Positions 46,026 to 56,881 are shown, numbered from the stretch's first letter. The stretch: 64,000 nt of DNA from Henricia sp. BOLD:AAB3569 (GCA_037783545.1 JBBELK010000622.1:682001-746000); one strand, 5' to 3'. The notes: generated by a model not told the origin, from the sequence alone. Translations and numbers: made by a program.

Positions 46026-47010
46026 CCTAAATCCCGGCCCAACCTGAAGCCATCCTGGCCCAGCACGAAGACATCTCAGCCAAGCCCAATGCCCTCCCAG
46101 CTTAGCTCAAGCCCCCAAACCCCAGCTCTAAGCCATCCCAGCCCAGCTCTAAGCCATCCCTGTCTAGCCCGAAACCATGCCAGCCCAGCCCGAAGCCATC
46201 CCGGGCCAGTCTGAAGCCATCCCGGCCCAGTCTGAATAAGCAATCCCGGCCCAACCTGAAGCCATCTTAGACAAGCCCAATGCCCTCCCAGCTCAGCCAA
46301 AAACCACAAAACCCCAGCCCGAAGCCATCCCGGCCCAGTCTAAAGCCATCCCGGCCCAACCTGAAGCCACTCCAGCCAAGCCCGAAGCCATCTCAGCCAA
46401 GTCTAATGCCCTCCCAGCTCAGCCCAAACCCCAAAACCCCAGCCATATGCCATCCCATCCCGGCCCAGCCCAAATCAATCCCAGCCCAAACTGAAAATAC
46501 CCCGAGCCCAGCCCGAAGCCATTCCGGCTCAGCCTAAAGCCACCCCAGGCCCAGCCCGAAGCCAACGTAAAGACTTCCCAGTGCAGCCCGGAACCCTCCC
46601 AACCTTGTCCAAATAAGCCTTAATTCTCAGCTCTGCCCGAAGCCATCCCAGTTAAGTTCAGCCCAAAGCCATCCTGGCCCAGCCCGAAGTCATCCCACAG
46701 CTTCAGGCTGGACTAGGGTGGCCTTCAGACTTGGCCTGAGGGCTTTGGGCTGAGCCGGGGTAGCTTTGGGCTGGGCCGGGGTTGCTTCGTGCTGGGCTGG
46801 GGTGGCTTCAGGCTGGGCTTTTGGGCTTTAGGCTGGGCTTTTGGACTTCAGGTTTTTGCTGGGAGGGCATTGGGCTGGGGCTGGATGACTTCGGGGTGGG
46901 CCGAGATGGCTTCGGGCTGGGGTTTTGGGGTTTGGGCATAACTGGGAGGGCATTGAGCTTGGCTTAGATGGCTTCGAGCTGAACCGGGATGGCTTCGGGC
47001 TGAACCGAGA
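46026..47010. repeat. GC-rich minisatellite that changes strand
   Basis: Imperfect ~20-25 bp units of the AGCCCGAAGCCATCCCGGCC type run from 46026 to about 46700. After that the complementary type (GGCTTCGGGCTGGGCC) continues to about 47010. Open frames in both halves encode only Pro/Ser-rich or Gly/Leu-rich repeats. Confidence 0.85.
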
Positions 47011-47467
47011 TGGCCAAGTTTGTTAGGTTTTTTATCCTGATTAAACATGCATGGGCCTGACCAGACTTTTTGAACCCCATGTCTCAAAAACAGCCCTAGA
47101 AGTGCAGGTTGTCAGGGAGGCCATTCTGGCAGAGTGGCCCACCCTGCCTTAGCGGATCATATGGTGACTAGTGCAGCCAGTCTTGCCACAGTTATACACT
47201 AATGAAGTATTAATGAATAATAAAATTAGCTATATCTGACATCAGCAGTTATATTAGAGAAGTCATTGTCTCCACCCCTTCCATGCCTGTAAGGGTTTTT
47301 TTATGTTGGAGTATTTTGGTGCTATATTGACCCACATATTTCCCACGTTGTGGCAGAAAGCCTTTCTACCAATATAATCAAATTAACCTGTATTTATATG
47401 GCGAATAAAATACGTTGAGACAGAATAATATTATGTTATAGTAAAACTTTATTAATTTACACGTACA

Positions 47468-47952
47468 GTTTTGTTTGATGGCGAGGATTATCAAATTTAG
47501 CGAAACTCCCTTTAAAATTGACCTGTTGACCTCCTTACTAAATTAAAAGACATAACTCATGTACCACTGTGTAGAACTCACCAAGACCTACATTTTGAGT
47601 GGTAACTTGTATCTCTACGACAATTTTTTACGGAACAATGGATATTTGAATTTCCCCTAACCCTAAAATGGACGTCAAGTCTTGGGCTTGAGGGTTCATG
47701 TAACATCCAAACTCAACTAGTGAGTCTCAGTTAATCTCATGTTAACATGTCTTAAAATGAAGTACAGATGCAAACCTACTAGAAACATTTTGTTTAGTCA
47801 TTTCTAGAGAGGGTGCACGTACGTGTACATTTTTGTTTGATGGCGAGGATTACCAAATTTAGCGAAACTCCCTTTAAAATTGACCTTTTGACCTCTGTTG
47901 ACCTACTTACTAAATTAAAAGACATAACTCATGTACCACTGTGTAGAACTCT
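47468..47952 (+). repeat. 115-bp direct duplication (47468-47580, 47830-47952)
   Basis: Both copies read TTTGTTTGATGGCGAGGATT, GCGAAACTCCCTTTAAAATT, CATAACTCATGTACCACTGT; the second has a 10-bp internal repeat of TTGACCTCTG. Both are inside the 4-kb element. Confidence 0.8.
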
Positions 47953-48804
47953 TTGGTACAACAATTTGGTGAAGAAATAATTTGGTAAGGATTTAGTTCC
48001 CAGATTTCGGCAATATTCCCTGACTACCAGTGCTTCTCAAATAGAGCCGAAGTCGCTTTTTTTCATGGTGCCATACGAGAATTGATCACCAACACTAGGC
48101 CCACATCTTCAATCACGCTTAACATTTTACAGAAGTATTAAATGGTAAAATTAATATCACTTCCAGTGTTTGAAATTAAATTTCCTTTAATTTGAGACCA
48201 AACACGATATACTTTGAGCAAAATTTGGGGTCAATGACCTTTGACCCCCGAAAACGCAATTTCCCCACCCCCAATCCCAGCTCACTTTTTTTTGGTAAAT
48301 GTTCACACCCACACCTACCAAAATCAGTTGAAATCAGCTTCTTTAAAAAAATTTCACAGATTGGCTAAAAATATGTTTAATTTGGGGTTACTAAAGTAAT
48401 GTATAAGTACAATGAATATGTATAAGTAATGTATAGGGGACGTCAGAAAAATACGTCTTTTTGCTTTGCATACGACCCCACAAAGACGTTGATAAGACGT
48501 CAATAAGACGTTTGTCCAACGTTAACGCCAACTTATAAACAACGTTGTGCCAACGTTATTCGGAAGTGCAAGTTTACGTTGGAACAACGTCACAAGGCTA
48601 ACGTTGGTCCAACGTTTCTTCGTCAATTACTGACGTTGATCCAACGTTGGGCTAACGTAAGTTTGCTGTCTGGGAATAAGATTTTATTTTTAGGGATTAT
48701 AATCCAGGGACCGCCGAGCCGCGCCGGGGTGAATAAATTAGATACAATTGTTGACAAATGTTCATGAGTTTTGGAAATCTGGATGCAGTGAAAAGCAACT
48801 TAGC

Positions 48805-48880
48805 TCCACCAGGATTCGAACTGCGGACCTTATGCTCAACGTGCAGACGACCTATACCAATTGAGCTATTTGTGTTTGCT
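48805..48880 (-). other. tRNA-like sequence, probably SINE or pseudogene
   Basis: On the minus strand TAGCTCAATTGGTATAGG is a good A box and GTTCGAATCC a good B box. The flanking bases do not give a paired acceptor stem, and the T stem is poor, so I do not call a functional tRNA. Confidence 0.4.
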
Positions 48881-49331
48881 AAAATACGGCCCCATTTTTC
48901 AAAAATATTATTTGTTTGCCACAGTGCCTTTCTTTTAAGTGGAAAAAACGTTCTAAAAAGTCAAAAACAAACGTCGTAATGGCACATTACGTATTATTTT
49001 GCATACACTAAAAAGGGCAATTACATCCGTTTTCAAGTTGCGGACACCTCTTTTCTTGTCAAGTGTAAACGCTCAAAAGTATTTTATTAAACTTTACGTG
49101 ACACAGAATGAGATCACAAACTGTCAAATACATTAAACAGGACATCTGCAACAGCCTTGTTTTGGCATACCTCCAAAAATCACCTAACCGCGGGCAAACT
49201 GTACATTTCACTTTGGATTGAAAAACAAAGCAGCGGGCACATCCTAGGATGGTTGCTTAAACCATGGTCGCGATTTCCTGAGTGAATTATATCAGCCGTG
49301 CGCAGCACGCTGGTATATTGTGATCGTCCGA

Positions 49332-49356
49332 TTTCTTTCTTTCTTTCTTTCTTTCT
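49332..49356 (+). repeat. TTTC microsatellite, 5' of LINE copy 1
   Basis: Six TTTC units immediately before the first LINE. The matching tract follows its 3' end at 56271-56284 and the second LINE's 3' end at 63801-63839. Confidence 0.92.
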
Positions 49357-49589
49357 AGTGGCGGTCGTGTTTCTATCGAGCTCCGGAAAACGTAAGAAAA
49401 TCTTAGCTTTTAACTTATTCCGGTTACAAATTTTTATACTGTTGTAACCGGTATAACATACAGATTCTGCTGGACCATCCTCGATTTGTCAGGTTTTATT
49501 AATTTTGTGTATTTTTAAGGTTTATTTTTGTTCATTTCTGTTAAGTTTCCTCATGGCCGGCCGTTGCGGTCAGTCGTGCGGAACCCGCC

Positions 49590-51317
49590 ATGCAGGGTCA
49601 GCCCAGCACTAGCACGGCTGGCTCTGCTGGCTCCATTGTTCCTGGTGACGAACCCTTTCAGGGCGTCACCAGGGACAATGGTGTGTTTTTCAAAGCGGCT
49701 GACAATGTCTCCGTTCAAGGGTACATAGACGCCATTGCTAATCAATTACCCCCACAATCTATCGTTTCAGCTTCAAGAATTTCTAATGGTCGCATTGCTT
49801 TTTACCTCAGCTCGAGACAGGCAGTCATCGAGGCGGTCCAAGATGGCCTATCCTACGATGGCTCCTATCTCGAGCTGACTCCTCTTGTCCGCCCCACAAC
49901 CCGATTAACTCTCTCCAATGTTTACCCTGAGATACCGAACGGAGTCATTGCCAGCCAGCTCTCATCGTTTTGTAAGGTGGTGTCTCAGATTCGGCCCATA
50001 CCCCTCGGACTAAAAAACAAAAATCTATCTCACATTATGAGTTTCCGGCGACAGGTTCAAGTCATTCTCAGTACAAATGTCACTCCCCCCGACCACATAA
50101 ATTTTTCTAATTCCGGAACCAACTATCGCGTTTTTCTCTCCACCGAGTCCGTTCGGTGCTTCTCCTGCCGGGAGTTTGGTCACGTTAGCAAAAACTGTAA
50201 AAAAAACCTCTCCTCCAATTCTGATAACCAACCCGACCCATCCACTGACAATCCACTCAACCCACCACCCACGTTCATGCACGGTAAAAACAAGAAATCA
50301 GATCCTAAACACCCTCCAAAACAATCAAAATCCTCCTCTACCGCCCCTCCCATTCCTGCTCCGCGCTCGACCGTGGCCGGTGGCGGCCCGTCCACGTCGG
50401 CTGGTTTTACGGGCTCGGCCGGCGCACCGAGCGTGGCCGGCACTCTGCAGCCGGCCAGTGCCGGTGGGCTTGCCGGGTCCGCGCCGCCGAATTCCACCGG
50501 GGCCGGGTCCGTCGCGGGCGCGTCTTGCGCGGATGCCACCCCTCCTCGACCAAAATCCACACACGTTCCTTGTTCTCCCCCCGCCCCTTCCAGAACTTTC
50601 TCTGAAGCCCTTACCAAAAGAAAACAACCTCCATCTACCTCTCCTCCGTCTCCCTTCAAAATGACCACACTTAAATCCTCTTCACCAGTTCGAAAAATAG
50701 CTCGACGTTCTCCTTCCGTGTCTCAGGCACTTGATATCCCAACACCAGTTCCACCCCCCTCCCCTTTTCCCCCTCCCGTGTCCACTCCCCTTACCCCTCC
50801 CGTATCCACCCCTTTTGTCCCCAGCCCCACACCTCCTCCCCTCACCCCTATCTCTGTCCCCATACTACCCTCTTTTTCCTCCGCCCCTACCACCCCTCAA
50901 CCGGGCCCCAGTGCCTCTGCTTCTGATCCCAGTTCCACTGCCCCTCTTCCCAGTGGCCCACCCGTACCAAATCCTACCTCCGTCCTTCCTATGTCACAAA
51001 CGTCAGTTATTTCTACTCCTGGCAGCGGAAGCACTGACACGGACTCGATGACCTGGGAGGATAGTCAGACGTGTCAGACTGAAGAAGATCTCACGTCTGA
51101 CATCCTCCCAGTTACACATGGCCCCCTGTCGTCGGAACAACTCTTGAAATTTCTCACCTCCGTTAAAGCCCGCAAGAGGCCGGCCAAGATTGCCAGAACA
51201 TTTACCTCTGACATCCCTGGGCTGGCCAAACAACTCAAAACCCTTCGAACACACGCTCCCCTGGGTAAAAACATGCTGCAGCGGATACATAAACTCGCCA
51301 CCACACTAGGTAAATAA
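49590..51317 (+). CDS. LINE ORF1, nucleic-acid-binding protein
   Basis: 575 codons. The N-terminal part (about residues 60-185) has an RNA-binding-like pattern and is conserved in copy 2. A CCHC zinc knuckle follows (C190, C193, H198, C203). Residues 210-500 are Pro/Ser/Ala-rich and low complexity, followed by a basic conserved C terminus (about 525-575, KARKRPAKIAR). In related LINEs this protein coats the element RNA to form the ribonucleoprotein. ATG at 49590 was chosen because copy 2 has the same start and the leader continues to it. The C-terminal block also survives in copy 2, showing it matters. Confidence 0.88.
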   Translation: MQGQPSTSTAGSAGSIVPGDEPFQGVTRDNGVFFKAADNVSVQGYIDAIANQLPPQSIVSASRISNGRIAFYLSSRQAVIEAVQDGLSYDGSYLELTPLVRPTTRLTLSNVYPEIPNGVIASQLSSFCKVVSQIRPIPLGLKNKNLSHIMSFRRQVQVILSTNVTPPDHINFSNSGTNYRVFLSTESVRCFSCREFGHVSKNCKKNLSSNSDNQPDPSTDNPLNPPPTFMHGKNKKSDPKHPPKQSKSSSTAPPIPAPRSTVAGGGPSTSAGFTGSAGAPSVAGTLQPASAGGLAGSAPPNSTGAGSVAGASCADATPPRPKSTHVPCSPPAPSRTFSEALTKRKQPPSTSPPSPFKMTTLKSSSPVRKIARRSPSVSQALDIPTPVPPPSPFPPPVSTPLTPPVSTPFVPSPTPPPLTPISVPILPSFSSAPTTPQPGPSASASDPSSTAPLPSGPPVPNPTSVLPMSQTSVISTPGSGSTDTDSMTWEDSQTCQTEEDLTSDILPVTHGPLSSEQLLKFLTSVKARKRPAKIARTFTSDIPGLAKQLKTLRTHAPLGKNMLQRIHKLATTLGK

Positions 51318-51336
51318 TTTTTTTTCTCTCTTTGCA

Positions 51337-54300
51337 ATGGAGTTTCTGTATCTGCTTTATGCCTGCACGATGACACTGTCATTGATAACTTTAAACACTG
51401 GAGGCTGTGCCTCTCCCATCAAAAATGCATCTTTGCAAGTTCTTTTTGACAGGGTTTATCATAACCCTGACATCATCCTTCTTCAAGAAACATATAATCT
51501 TAACGACAAAAACTCGTGCTGGAATATGTGGTCCCATACCCCGTATTGCTCTCCCGGCCTTACCATGGGGTCGGGAGTGACTACCCTTATCAATACTAGC
51601 AAAATTGACGTAATTTCTCACTCTTCTATCGTTGCCGGATATGTTCATTACATTCATTTCAAATTCCAAGACTCTATTTACCACCTTTATAATACTTACA
51701 TTCCTCAAAATGACAAAGTCGCCCTTGATGCTATTCAGTCCCTTGTGGACCACAGTTCCAGCATCAATGGCAGTGTCTTCGTTGCTGGTGATTTTAATTG
51801 TACTCTAAACCCAAGTCTCGATCGTCTGCGTACGACCATTGAACGCAGGCCCAAAGTTTCGGTGGCTCTCAGAGACGCTGTTGGTGCACTGTCCCTCTGT
51901 GACGCCTGGCGCAGACTGAACCCCACCAAAACGGAGTTCACCTGGCTTCGAAACAATCCGGCGAACGTACACGGTGTTTTGAAAGCCAGGTTGGACCGTT
52001 TCTACATTCCCCCTCATCTCATCTCTTCGATTAGTTCTTCCTCTATTATCCCCTGTTCTCTCTCTGACCACAGTGCTGTACAGATTACCCTAAAAATTCC
52101 GACTAGTCTCCAGAAGGGAAGTGCCTATTGGCACTTTAACAATTCTCTTCTGGAAGACGAAAATTACAAAGAAATTATACGTCACTTTTGGGGTGATTGG
52201 ACAACCAAAAAGCGGGACTTCCCTGATCTAGCCTCGTGGTGGGATTTTGGGAAGTCCCACATAAAGTCCATCACCCAGATGTACAGCACTAAAGTGGCCA
52301 GAGAGAAACGGCAAAACTTTCTCAAACTTAATCAACAAATCAACGAGCTTCAGTCTGCGCCAGACTTCACGCCCGAAGTCAAAGTTGCTCTTGCTGAACA
52401 AAGAGATAACTTAAATTTCCTTCTTAAATCCGAGGCTAAAGGCGCACTCGTCAGATCACGTTTCAAATTCTCTACTGAAATTGACACTTGCTCGACCTAT
52501 TTCTTCAACCTTGAAAAGAATAATTCCACCTCCAAACACATCTCTCGGGTCAGACTCCCTTCCGGATATATTTCCGAAGACCCGACAGAAATCAAAACCC
52601 ATATTCGTGACTTTTATAAATCACTTTACTCTCAAACCTCTACCGACGAGGGCGCCTTCAGTGAACTCATTACCGGGATAAATCGGCTGGATCCTGCAGA
52701 GTCGGATGACCTCGATCGTCCTCTGACTCTGGAGGAACTTGACCTCGCCGTTGGGCAACTTGGCAAAAACAAAACGCCCGGCCTCGATGGCCTCACTTCC
52801 GAATTTTTCCAATGCTTTTGGCCTGCTCTCAAAGACGACTTTCTTGCTGTTCTAAACTCATCTCTTGTTTCTGGTTCTCTTCCTCATTCGTTTAGACGGG
52901 GCGTCATCACTCTTCTTCCCAAAAAAGGGGATTTGGCCGATTTAGCCAACTGGCGCCCCGTCTCCCTTCTCAATACAGACTATAAGATTTTTGCCAAGTT
53001 GCTTGCCGGCAGGCTCAAGCAGTGCATTGGCAGCGTCATCGACCCGGACCAGAGCTACTGTGTTCCGGGCCGATCCATACACAACAACCTAAATTTAATT
53101 CGTGACACTTTGTTTTATTGTAATGTTAATGATCTTCCCCTAGCCGTGGTCAACCTCGATCAGAAGAAAGCCTTCGATAACGTTGACCACGGCTACCTGT
53201 TCAATGTAATGAGAGCCATGGGCTTTGGGGACTGGTTCATTCGACACATCCAACTCTTATACAGCGGCACCGAGAGCCTCGTCAAAGTCGGTGGCTCCCT
53301 GACCGCTCCCTTCTCTTTTGAGAAGGGAATAAGGCAGGGATGCCCGCTCTCGGGGCTGTTGTACACTATCGCCATCGAACCTTTGCTTCATAACTTCCGA
53401 CAGAAAATTTCCGACTTCTCTCTTCGTATTCCCGGCTCCAACACCCCGTTGGTCGTGTCGGCGTACGCAGACGACGTGACAGTGTTCATTACCAGCAATG
53501 CAGGCTTTGGCGTCGCGGAAAGGGTCTACGGCCTTTTCAGGGACGCCTCCGCAGCATGTTTAAACACCCAAAAGTCCCAGGGTTTGTGGGTCGGTTCCTG
53601 GACCGGACGAAATGACAAGCCCTTAAATTTTTCCTGGAACAGTGAAGGCCTCGCTTTTCTTGGAGTTCATCTTGGCAATACTAATAATTACAACAATCAA
53701 AACTGGACTAAATGCAAAGAAAAACTCAACAAAACTCTCTCTTCCTGGTTCCGTCTTCTTCACACCCTCTCATTCAAAGGCAAGGTTATCATTGCCAATC
53801 AACTCGCCGCCTCCAAAATTTTTCACAGCCTGGCTGTCTTGTCACCCCCTGATAACGTCGTAGATGAACTCCAGAAAAGCCTTGTCAATTTCGTCTGGTC
53901 CAACAAGAGACACTACCTGAAAAAAGATACTTTGTATCAAAAGCCTGACAATGGAGGGATAGGTCTAGCATGCCTCCAAGCACGCATCATGACCTTCAGA
54001 CTCGGTACTGCGCAACGTTTTCTCAATCTTTCCCCCCACCCCGCCTTTTCCTTTATGTCATATTTCCTTCGCCAGTACCGAAAACTAAATTACGACTTTC
54101 AACTTTTCCACCTTCGTACCGATCCCAAATTCCACACCAGTCTCCCCGTTTTCTACAGTGACATTTTGCGTGCTTGGACGGCGTCCGGAGCTCGCATTGA
54201 AGCGCGACCCGACGATATCAACCACGTCATGAACCTGCCCCTAAATAACGCCCTCATTAGCGATGCAGCTGGTGATGGGGAAATCCCACCCGTGCGGCTC

Positions 54301-55230
54301 AAAGCGTGCGGGACCACCCTTGTCCGCCACATTATTGACGTCAAGACCGGACACTGGATAGATGGCCGTGCTCTCCTTTCATCTTTCCGTGGACTTCGCC
54401 CACCGTCTCTTCGCCTCCTACAACAAGACCTTCACCGCCTTCACCTCACTCTCCTTCAAGCTTTTCCCGTGTTCTTCTGTGCAGATGGTCTCCGTGACTC
54501 CCAGTTTGACATCGGAGACATCCTAAGATACCCCGACTCTCCCGTCGCCTTCAATTTACCATCTGCACAGAAAGGCCTCTCCGCACCATCCAAAGCTATC
54601 TACGCCAATTTCATCCAAGTCCTCACCTCTCCTCCTTCATCTTGTTCTTCACACTGGCACAGAAATGGTTTCCTCGACTCCGGTACTCCAATCCAATGGA
54701 CAAACATTTATAAGCTTCCCACTTCAAAGAAAGAGGGCGACGTCCAATTTCAACTGCTTCACAACTTTCTGCCCTCCCTGACTGTCCTTCATCATATCAA
54801 CCCGGACATTGCCTCCACCTGCGGATGGTGCGGAGAGAGAGGCACGATACAACATCTCTTCATCCAGTGCCCGGCCATCCAACCAACCCTTCGCCTCCTC
54901 GCTTCTCTCCTGGCTGACCTCCTCCCGTCTCTACATCTCAATTTTGACATCTACTGGGCTCTGATCCCGCACGCGAAGGGCCGCACGAAAGGGGCGGTCC
55001 ACCTAGCTAACTACCTCATCATCAGCTGTAAAAACGTCATTTACTTTCTCTACCGTACTTCCCATTTTGTCGATCCTAAAATTGTCTGGCTCCAGCGCAT
55101 CAAAAACAAGATTATCATTGAGTTCTCTTTTTACAAATCGATCAACAACGTTAATGGTTTTCTGACCAAGTGGTCTTTCAAAAACACCCTCTTCACTTTC
55201 AATGACAACAGAATGACGTGGTTGATATAG
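51337..55230 (+). CDS. LINE ORF2, endonuclease-reverse transcriptase
   Basis: 1297 codons. The N terminus is an apurinic-type endonuclease: TLNTGG (about residue 19), LLQETY with E51, AGDFNC (about 150) and SDHSAVQ (about 243). Reverse transcriptase follows: NWRPVSLLNTDYKIFAK (about 540), NLDQKKAFDNVDHGYLF, GIRQGCPLSGLLY and the catalytic AYADD with Y710-D713. A C-terminal zinc motif C-x2-C-x7-H-x4-C (CGWC..H..C, about 1161-1177) is typical of L1/Tx1-type elements. It nicks the target and reverse-transcribes the RNA from the nick. Start at 51337, 19 bp after the ORF1 stop, in another frame, so translation needs reinitiation or a similar route. No stop or obvious defect. Confidence 0.93.
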   Translation: MEFLYLLYACTMTLSLITLNTGGCASPIKNASLQVLFDRVYHNPDIILLQETYNLNDKNSCWNMWSHTPYCSPGLTMGSGVTTLINTSKIDVISHSSIVAGYVHYIHFKFQDSIYHLYNTYIPQNDKVALDAIQSLVDHSSSINGSVFVAGDFNCTLNPSLDRLRTTIERRPKVSVALRDAVGALSLCDAWRRLNPTKTEFTWLRNNPANVHGVLKARLDRFYIPPHLISSISSSSIIPCSLSDHSAVQITLKIPTSLQKGSAYWHFNNSLLEDENYKEIIRHFWGDWTTKKRDFPDLASWWDFGKSHIKSITQMYSTKVAREKRQNFLKLNQQINELQSAPDFTPEVKVALAEQRDNLNFLLKSEAKGALVRSRFKFSTEIDTCSTYFFNLEKNNSTSKHISRVRLPSGYISEDPTEIKTHIRDFYKSLYSQTSTDEGAFSELITGINRLDPAESDDLDRPLTLEELDLAVGQLGKNKTPGLDGLTSEFFQCFWPALKDDFLAVLNSSLVSGSLPHSFRRGVITLLPKKGDLADLANWRPVSLLNTDYKIFAKLLAGRLKQCIGSVIDPDQSYCVPGRSIHNNLNLIRDTLFYCNVNDLPLAVVNLDQKKAFDNVDHGYLFNVMRAMGFGDWFIRHIQLLYSGTESLVKVGGSLTAPFSFEKGIRQGCPLSGLLYTIAIEPLLHNFRQKISDFSLRIPGSNTPLVVSAYADDVTVFITSNAGFGVAERVYGLFRDASAACLNTQKSQGLWVGSWTGRNDKPLNFSWNSEGLAFLGVHLGNTNNYNNQNWTKCKEKLNKTLSSWFRLLHTLSFKGKVIIANQLAASKIFHSLAVLSPPDNVVDELQKSLVNFVWSNKRHYLKKDTLYQKPDNGGIGLACLQARIMTFRLGTAQRFLNLSPHPAFSFMSYFLRQYRKLNYDFQLFHLRTDPKFHTSLPVFYSDILRAWTASGARIEARPDDINHVMNLPLNNALISDAAGDGEIPPVRLKACGTTLVRHIIDVKTGHWIDGRALLSSFRGLRPPSLRLLQQDLHRLHLTLLQAFPVFFCADGLRDSQFDIGDILRYPDSPVAFNLPSAQKGLSAPSKAIYANFIQVLTSPPSSCSSHWHRNGFLDSGTPIQWTNIYKLPTSKKEGDVQFQLLHNFLPSLTVLHHINPDIASTCGWCGERGTIQHLFIQCPAIQPTLRLLASLLADLLPSLHLNFDIYWALIPHAKGRTKGAVHLANYLIISCKNVIYFLYRTSHFVDPKIVWLQRIKNKIIIEFSFYKSINNVNGFLTKWSFKNTLFTFNDNRMTWLI

Positions 55231-56268
55231 TCACCACACTCCCCTTCTCGATTCTGGGGTCTCTTCTCCCCGGGGCAGCTGCTCGAGTCTGTCGAGACAT
55301 GGCGTATGCCACTGTTCTGGGGAGAGGATGCCCCACTACGAACCTCCTCCCGGGTTCTGTCTTGGGATTGGCCCCTTTGGGGGTGCTCTCTCTTTGGAGC
55401 AGCAGCTCGAGAAATCGAGACATGGCAGTGGCCACTGCTCTGAGGAGGGGGTGCTTCCGCCTGAGGATTTCCCGGGGCTGTGCCCGGGAGGGGTGTCCTT
55501 ACTTTTCTTTTTTGCCGGGTGGGACTTGCGGTCGGCTTCGGCATGTTTGTCCCGGGGTCGGCTGCTCGACTCGTCGAGACGTGGGGTATCCCTCCGGCCT
55601 TGGGGCGGGCTGAACTACGTCGACAACTCGCTGGTGCCTGGATTGGTTGCTCGACCGTTCTAGGTGCTGGCGTGTGCTTTGTTCCCACCCGTGCTTTATC
55701 CACACCTCATCCCTTCCCGGTGGACGGAGGAGGGTAGCTGTGCTATGTCATAAGCACAGCGCGGTGTTTTTACCGCCCTCTACCGTCCGCCTTTCCCTGC
55801 CTGTGCCGCCACGTGCGGGTGCTCTGCGCCTGCACACTGTGGTTGGCGGCCCCGGCTTTTCCCCGCCCATCTCCTTTTGGAATGGGCACTCTCTTCTCTC
55901 CCTTCCCCTCCCCTGGATTTCAGTTTATTCAAGGCGAACATTGTGTTTTCTACTGATTGTTTTTCTTTGTTTAAATTATTTTCCTAATGTAAAACGGAAA
56001 GTACCGTTAATTTATATTTATTGAAAGGTAATGTTTTCATGATTGTATTTCCTTGTTTTTAAAAACGGAAAGTACCGTTTCTGTTTATTTGATGATCCTT
56101 GTTTATTATTTCCTGTTTAACAAATACTTTTGTTCAAAGTACAATTTGGTTTTTCCTTATTTGCATCCTTGTGTAATTATTTAAGTTAATTGTTTTTAGT
56201 TTGTAAATATTGTTCTTTTGTTTACTGAGGATGTAATAAAGTTTTTCTTGGAAAAGTCAAAAAAAAAA
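55231..56268 (+). other. LINE 3' untranslated region
   Basis: GC-rich in its first 650 bp with repeats of CTCGAG(A/T)C(T/G)GTCGAGAC and GGGGTATCCC, then AT-rich with ACGGAAAGTACCGTT hairpins. It ends in GTAATAAAGT, GGAAAAGTC, an A-run and TTTC repeats. Conserved in copy 2 (62777-63790). Minus-strand frames up to 190 codons here are not supported as genes. Confidence 0.8.
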
Positions 56269-56688
56269 GTCTTTCTTTCTTTCTCGTAGTACTCTAGTAG
56301 CTCATGGTGCTGTTGTATGCAATTTAATGTCCAGAACTAAACTCTTCAAAAATCCACTAATTGAAGGTCCAGGAACAATATTTGGTTGGTAACACATTTC
56401 CCACTGACGGCGAAATAGCTGAAATGGCCACGCCCCTATTTTTTGGGCCACGCCCTTTTTGAGCGAAGTACTACCCATCCTAGGAGGTTGCCCGACCACT
56501 CAAAATGTGCGCAATGGCCACATTATGGGGGATCAGTAATACATTTTCATATCCAAAAGTAAATGGTTTGTAAGATAATTGCCAAAAACCGATTTCAGCA
56601 TGTTACGCACTACAATTGTATAATACATGTACCACCAAGGCCACAACATATGTATGACACTTTATCATATTACCTTTGTACCTTTTGT

Positions 56689-56881
56689 GGGAGCGCGTGT
56701 GGTCTAGTGGGTATAAAGCGGGACTCCCAATCAGAGGTGGTGGGTTCTAGCCCCACTATGACCAACGCGCCTGTGTCCCTGGGCTAGGCACTTAATCCCA
56801 GTTGCCTCGTCAACCCAAGCGATATTTGGGAAACTGTTAAGGGGAATGCCACAATCTAACTGCTGTTAGGATTGAGCGCCT
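56689..56881 (+). mobile_element. tRNA-derived SINE inside the left palindrome arm
   Basis: GGGAGCGCGTGTGGTCTAGTGGG (A box) and GGTGGGTTCTAGCCCCAC (B box), then CTGGGCTAGGCACTTAATCC and AAGGGGAATGCCACAATC. A different family from the 42254 SINE. Its mirror copy is at 58533-58722 on the other strand, so it was duplicated with the arm. Confidence 0.7.

Larger units (their letters stand above)
44680..48674. mobile_element. 4-kb non-autonomous DNA element, CCCAGACAGCAAGC ends
   Basis: CCCAGACAGCAAGCATACGTCG at the left is inverted at the right (AACGTAAGTTTGCTGTCTGGG). Subterminal regions are crowded with GACGTC/GTCGG units at the left and AACGTTGG/CCAACGTT units at the right. Inner inverted arms of about 275 bp lie at 45415-45690 and 48085-48361. 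Between them sit a GC-rich minisatellite and a direct duplication. No transposase, so it would need one from elsewhere. No clear target duplication; superfamily not assigned. Confidence 0.78.
49361..56268 (+). mobile_element. Full-length Tx1-like LINE, copy 1
   Basis: 6.9 kb: a 229-bp leader, ORF1, a 19-bp gap, ORF2, and a 1-kb GC-rich 3' region with AATAAAG and an A-run followed by TTTC repeats. Both ORFs are open throughout. The leader start (GCGGTCGTGTTTCTATCGAG) is identical in copy 2, which defines the element's 5' end. Reverse transcriptase blocks resemble Tx1-clade elements. Possibly still active. Confidence 0.9.

Noticed and set aside
45864..46537. Proline-rich frames of 85-116 codons
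   Set aside because: Products of the GC-rich minisatellite; the same applies to the minus-strand frames at 46076-46309 and 46848-47087.
48805..48880. Functional tRNA gene
   Set aside because: A and B boxes are present but acceptor and T stems do not pair.
50180..50668. 162-codon frames on both strands within ORF1
   Set aside because: Shadow frames of the Pro/Ala-rich ORF1 segment.
55131..55703. 190-codon minus-strand frame in the LINE 3' region
   Set aside because: Antisense to the LINE ORF2 end and 3' untranslated region, GC-biased, and not preserved as one frame in copy 2.
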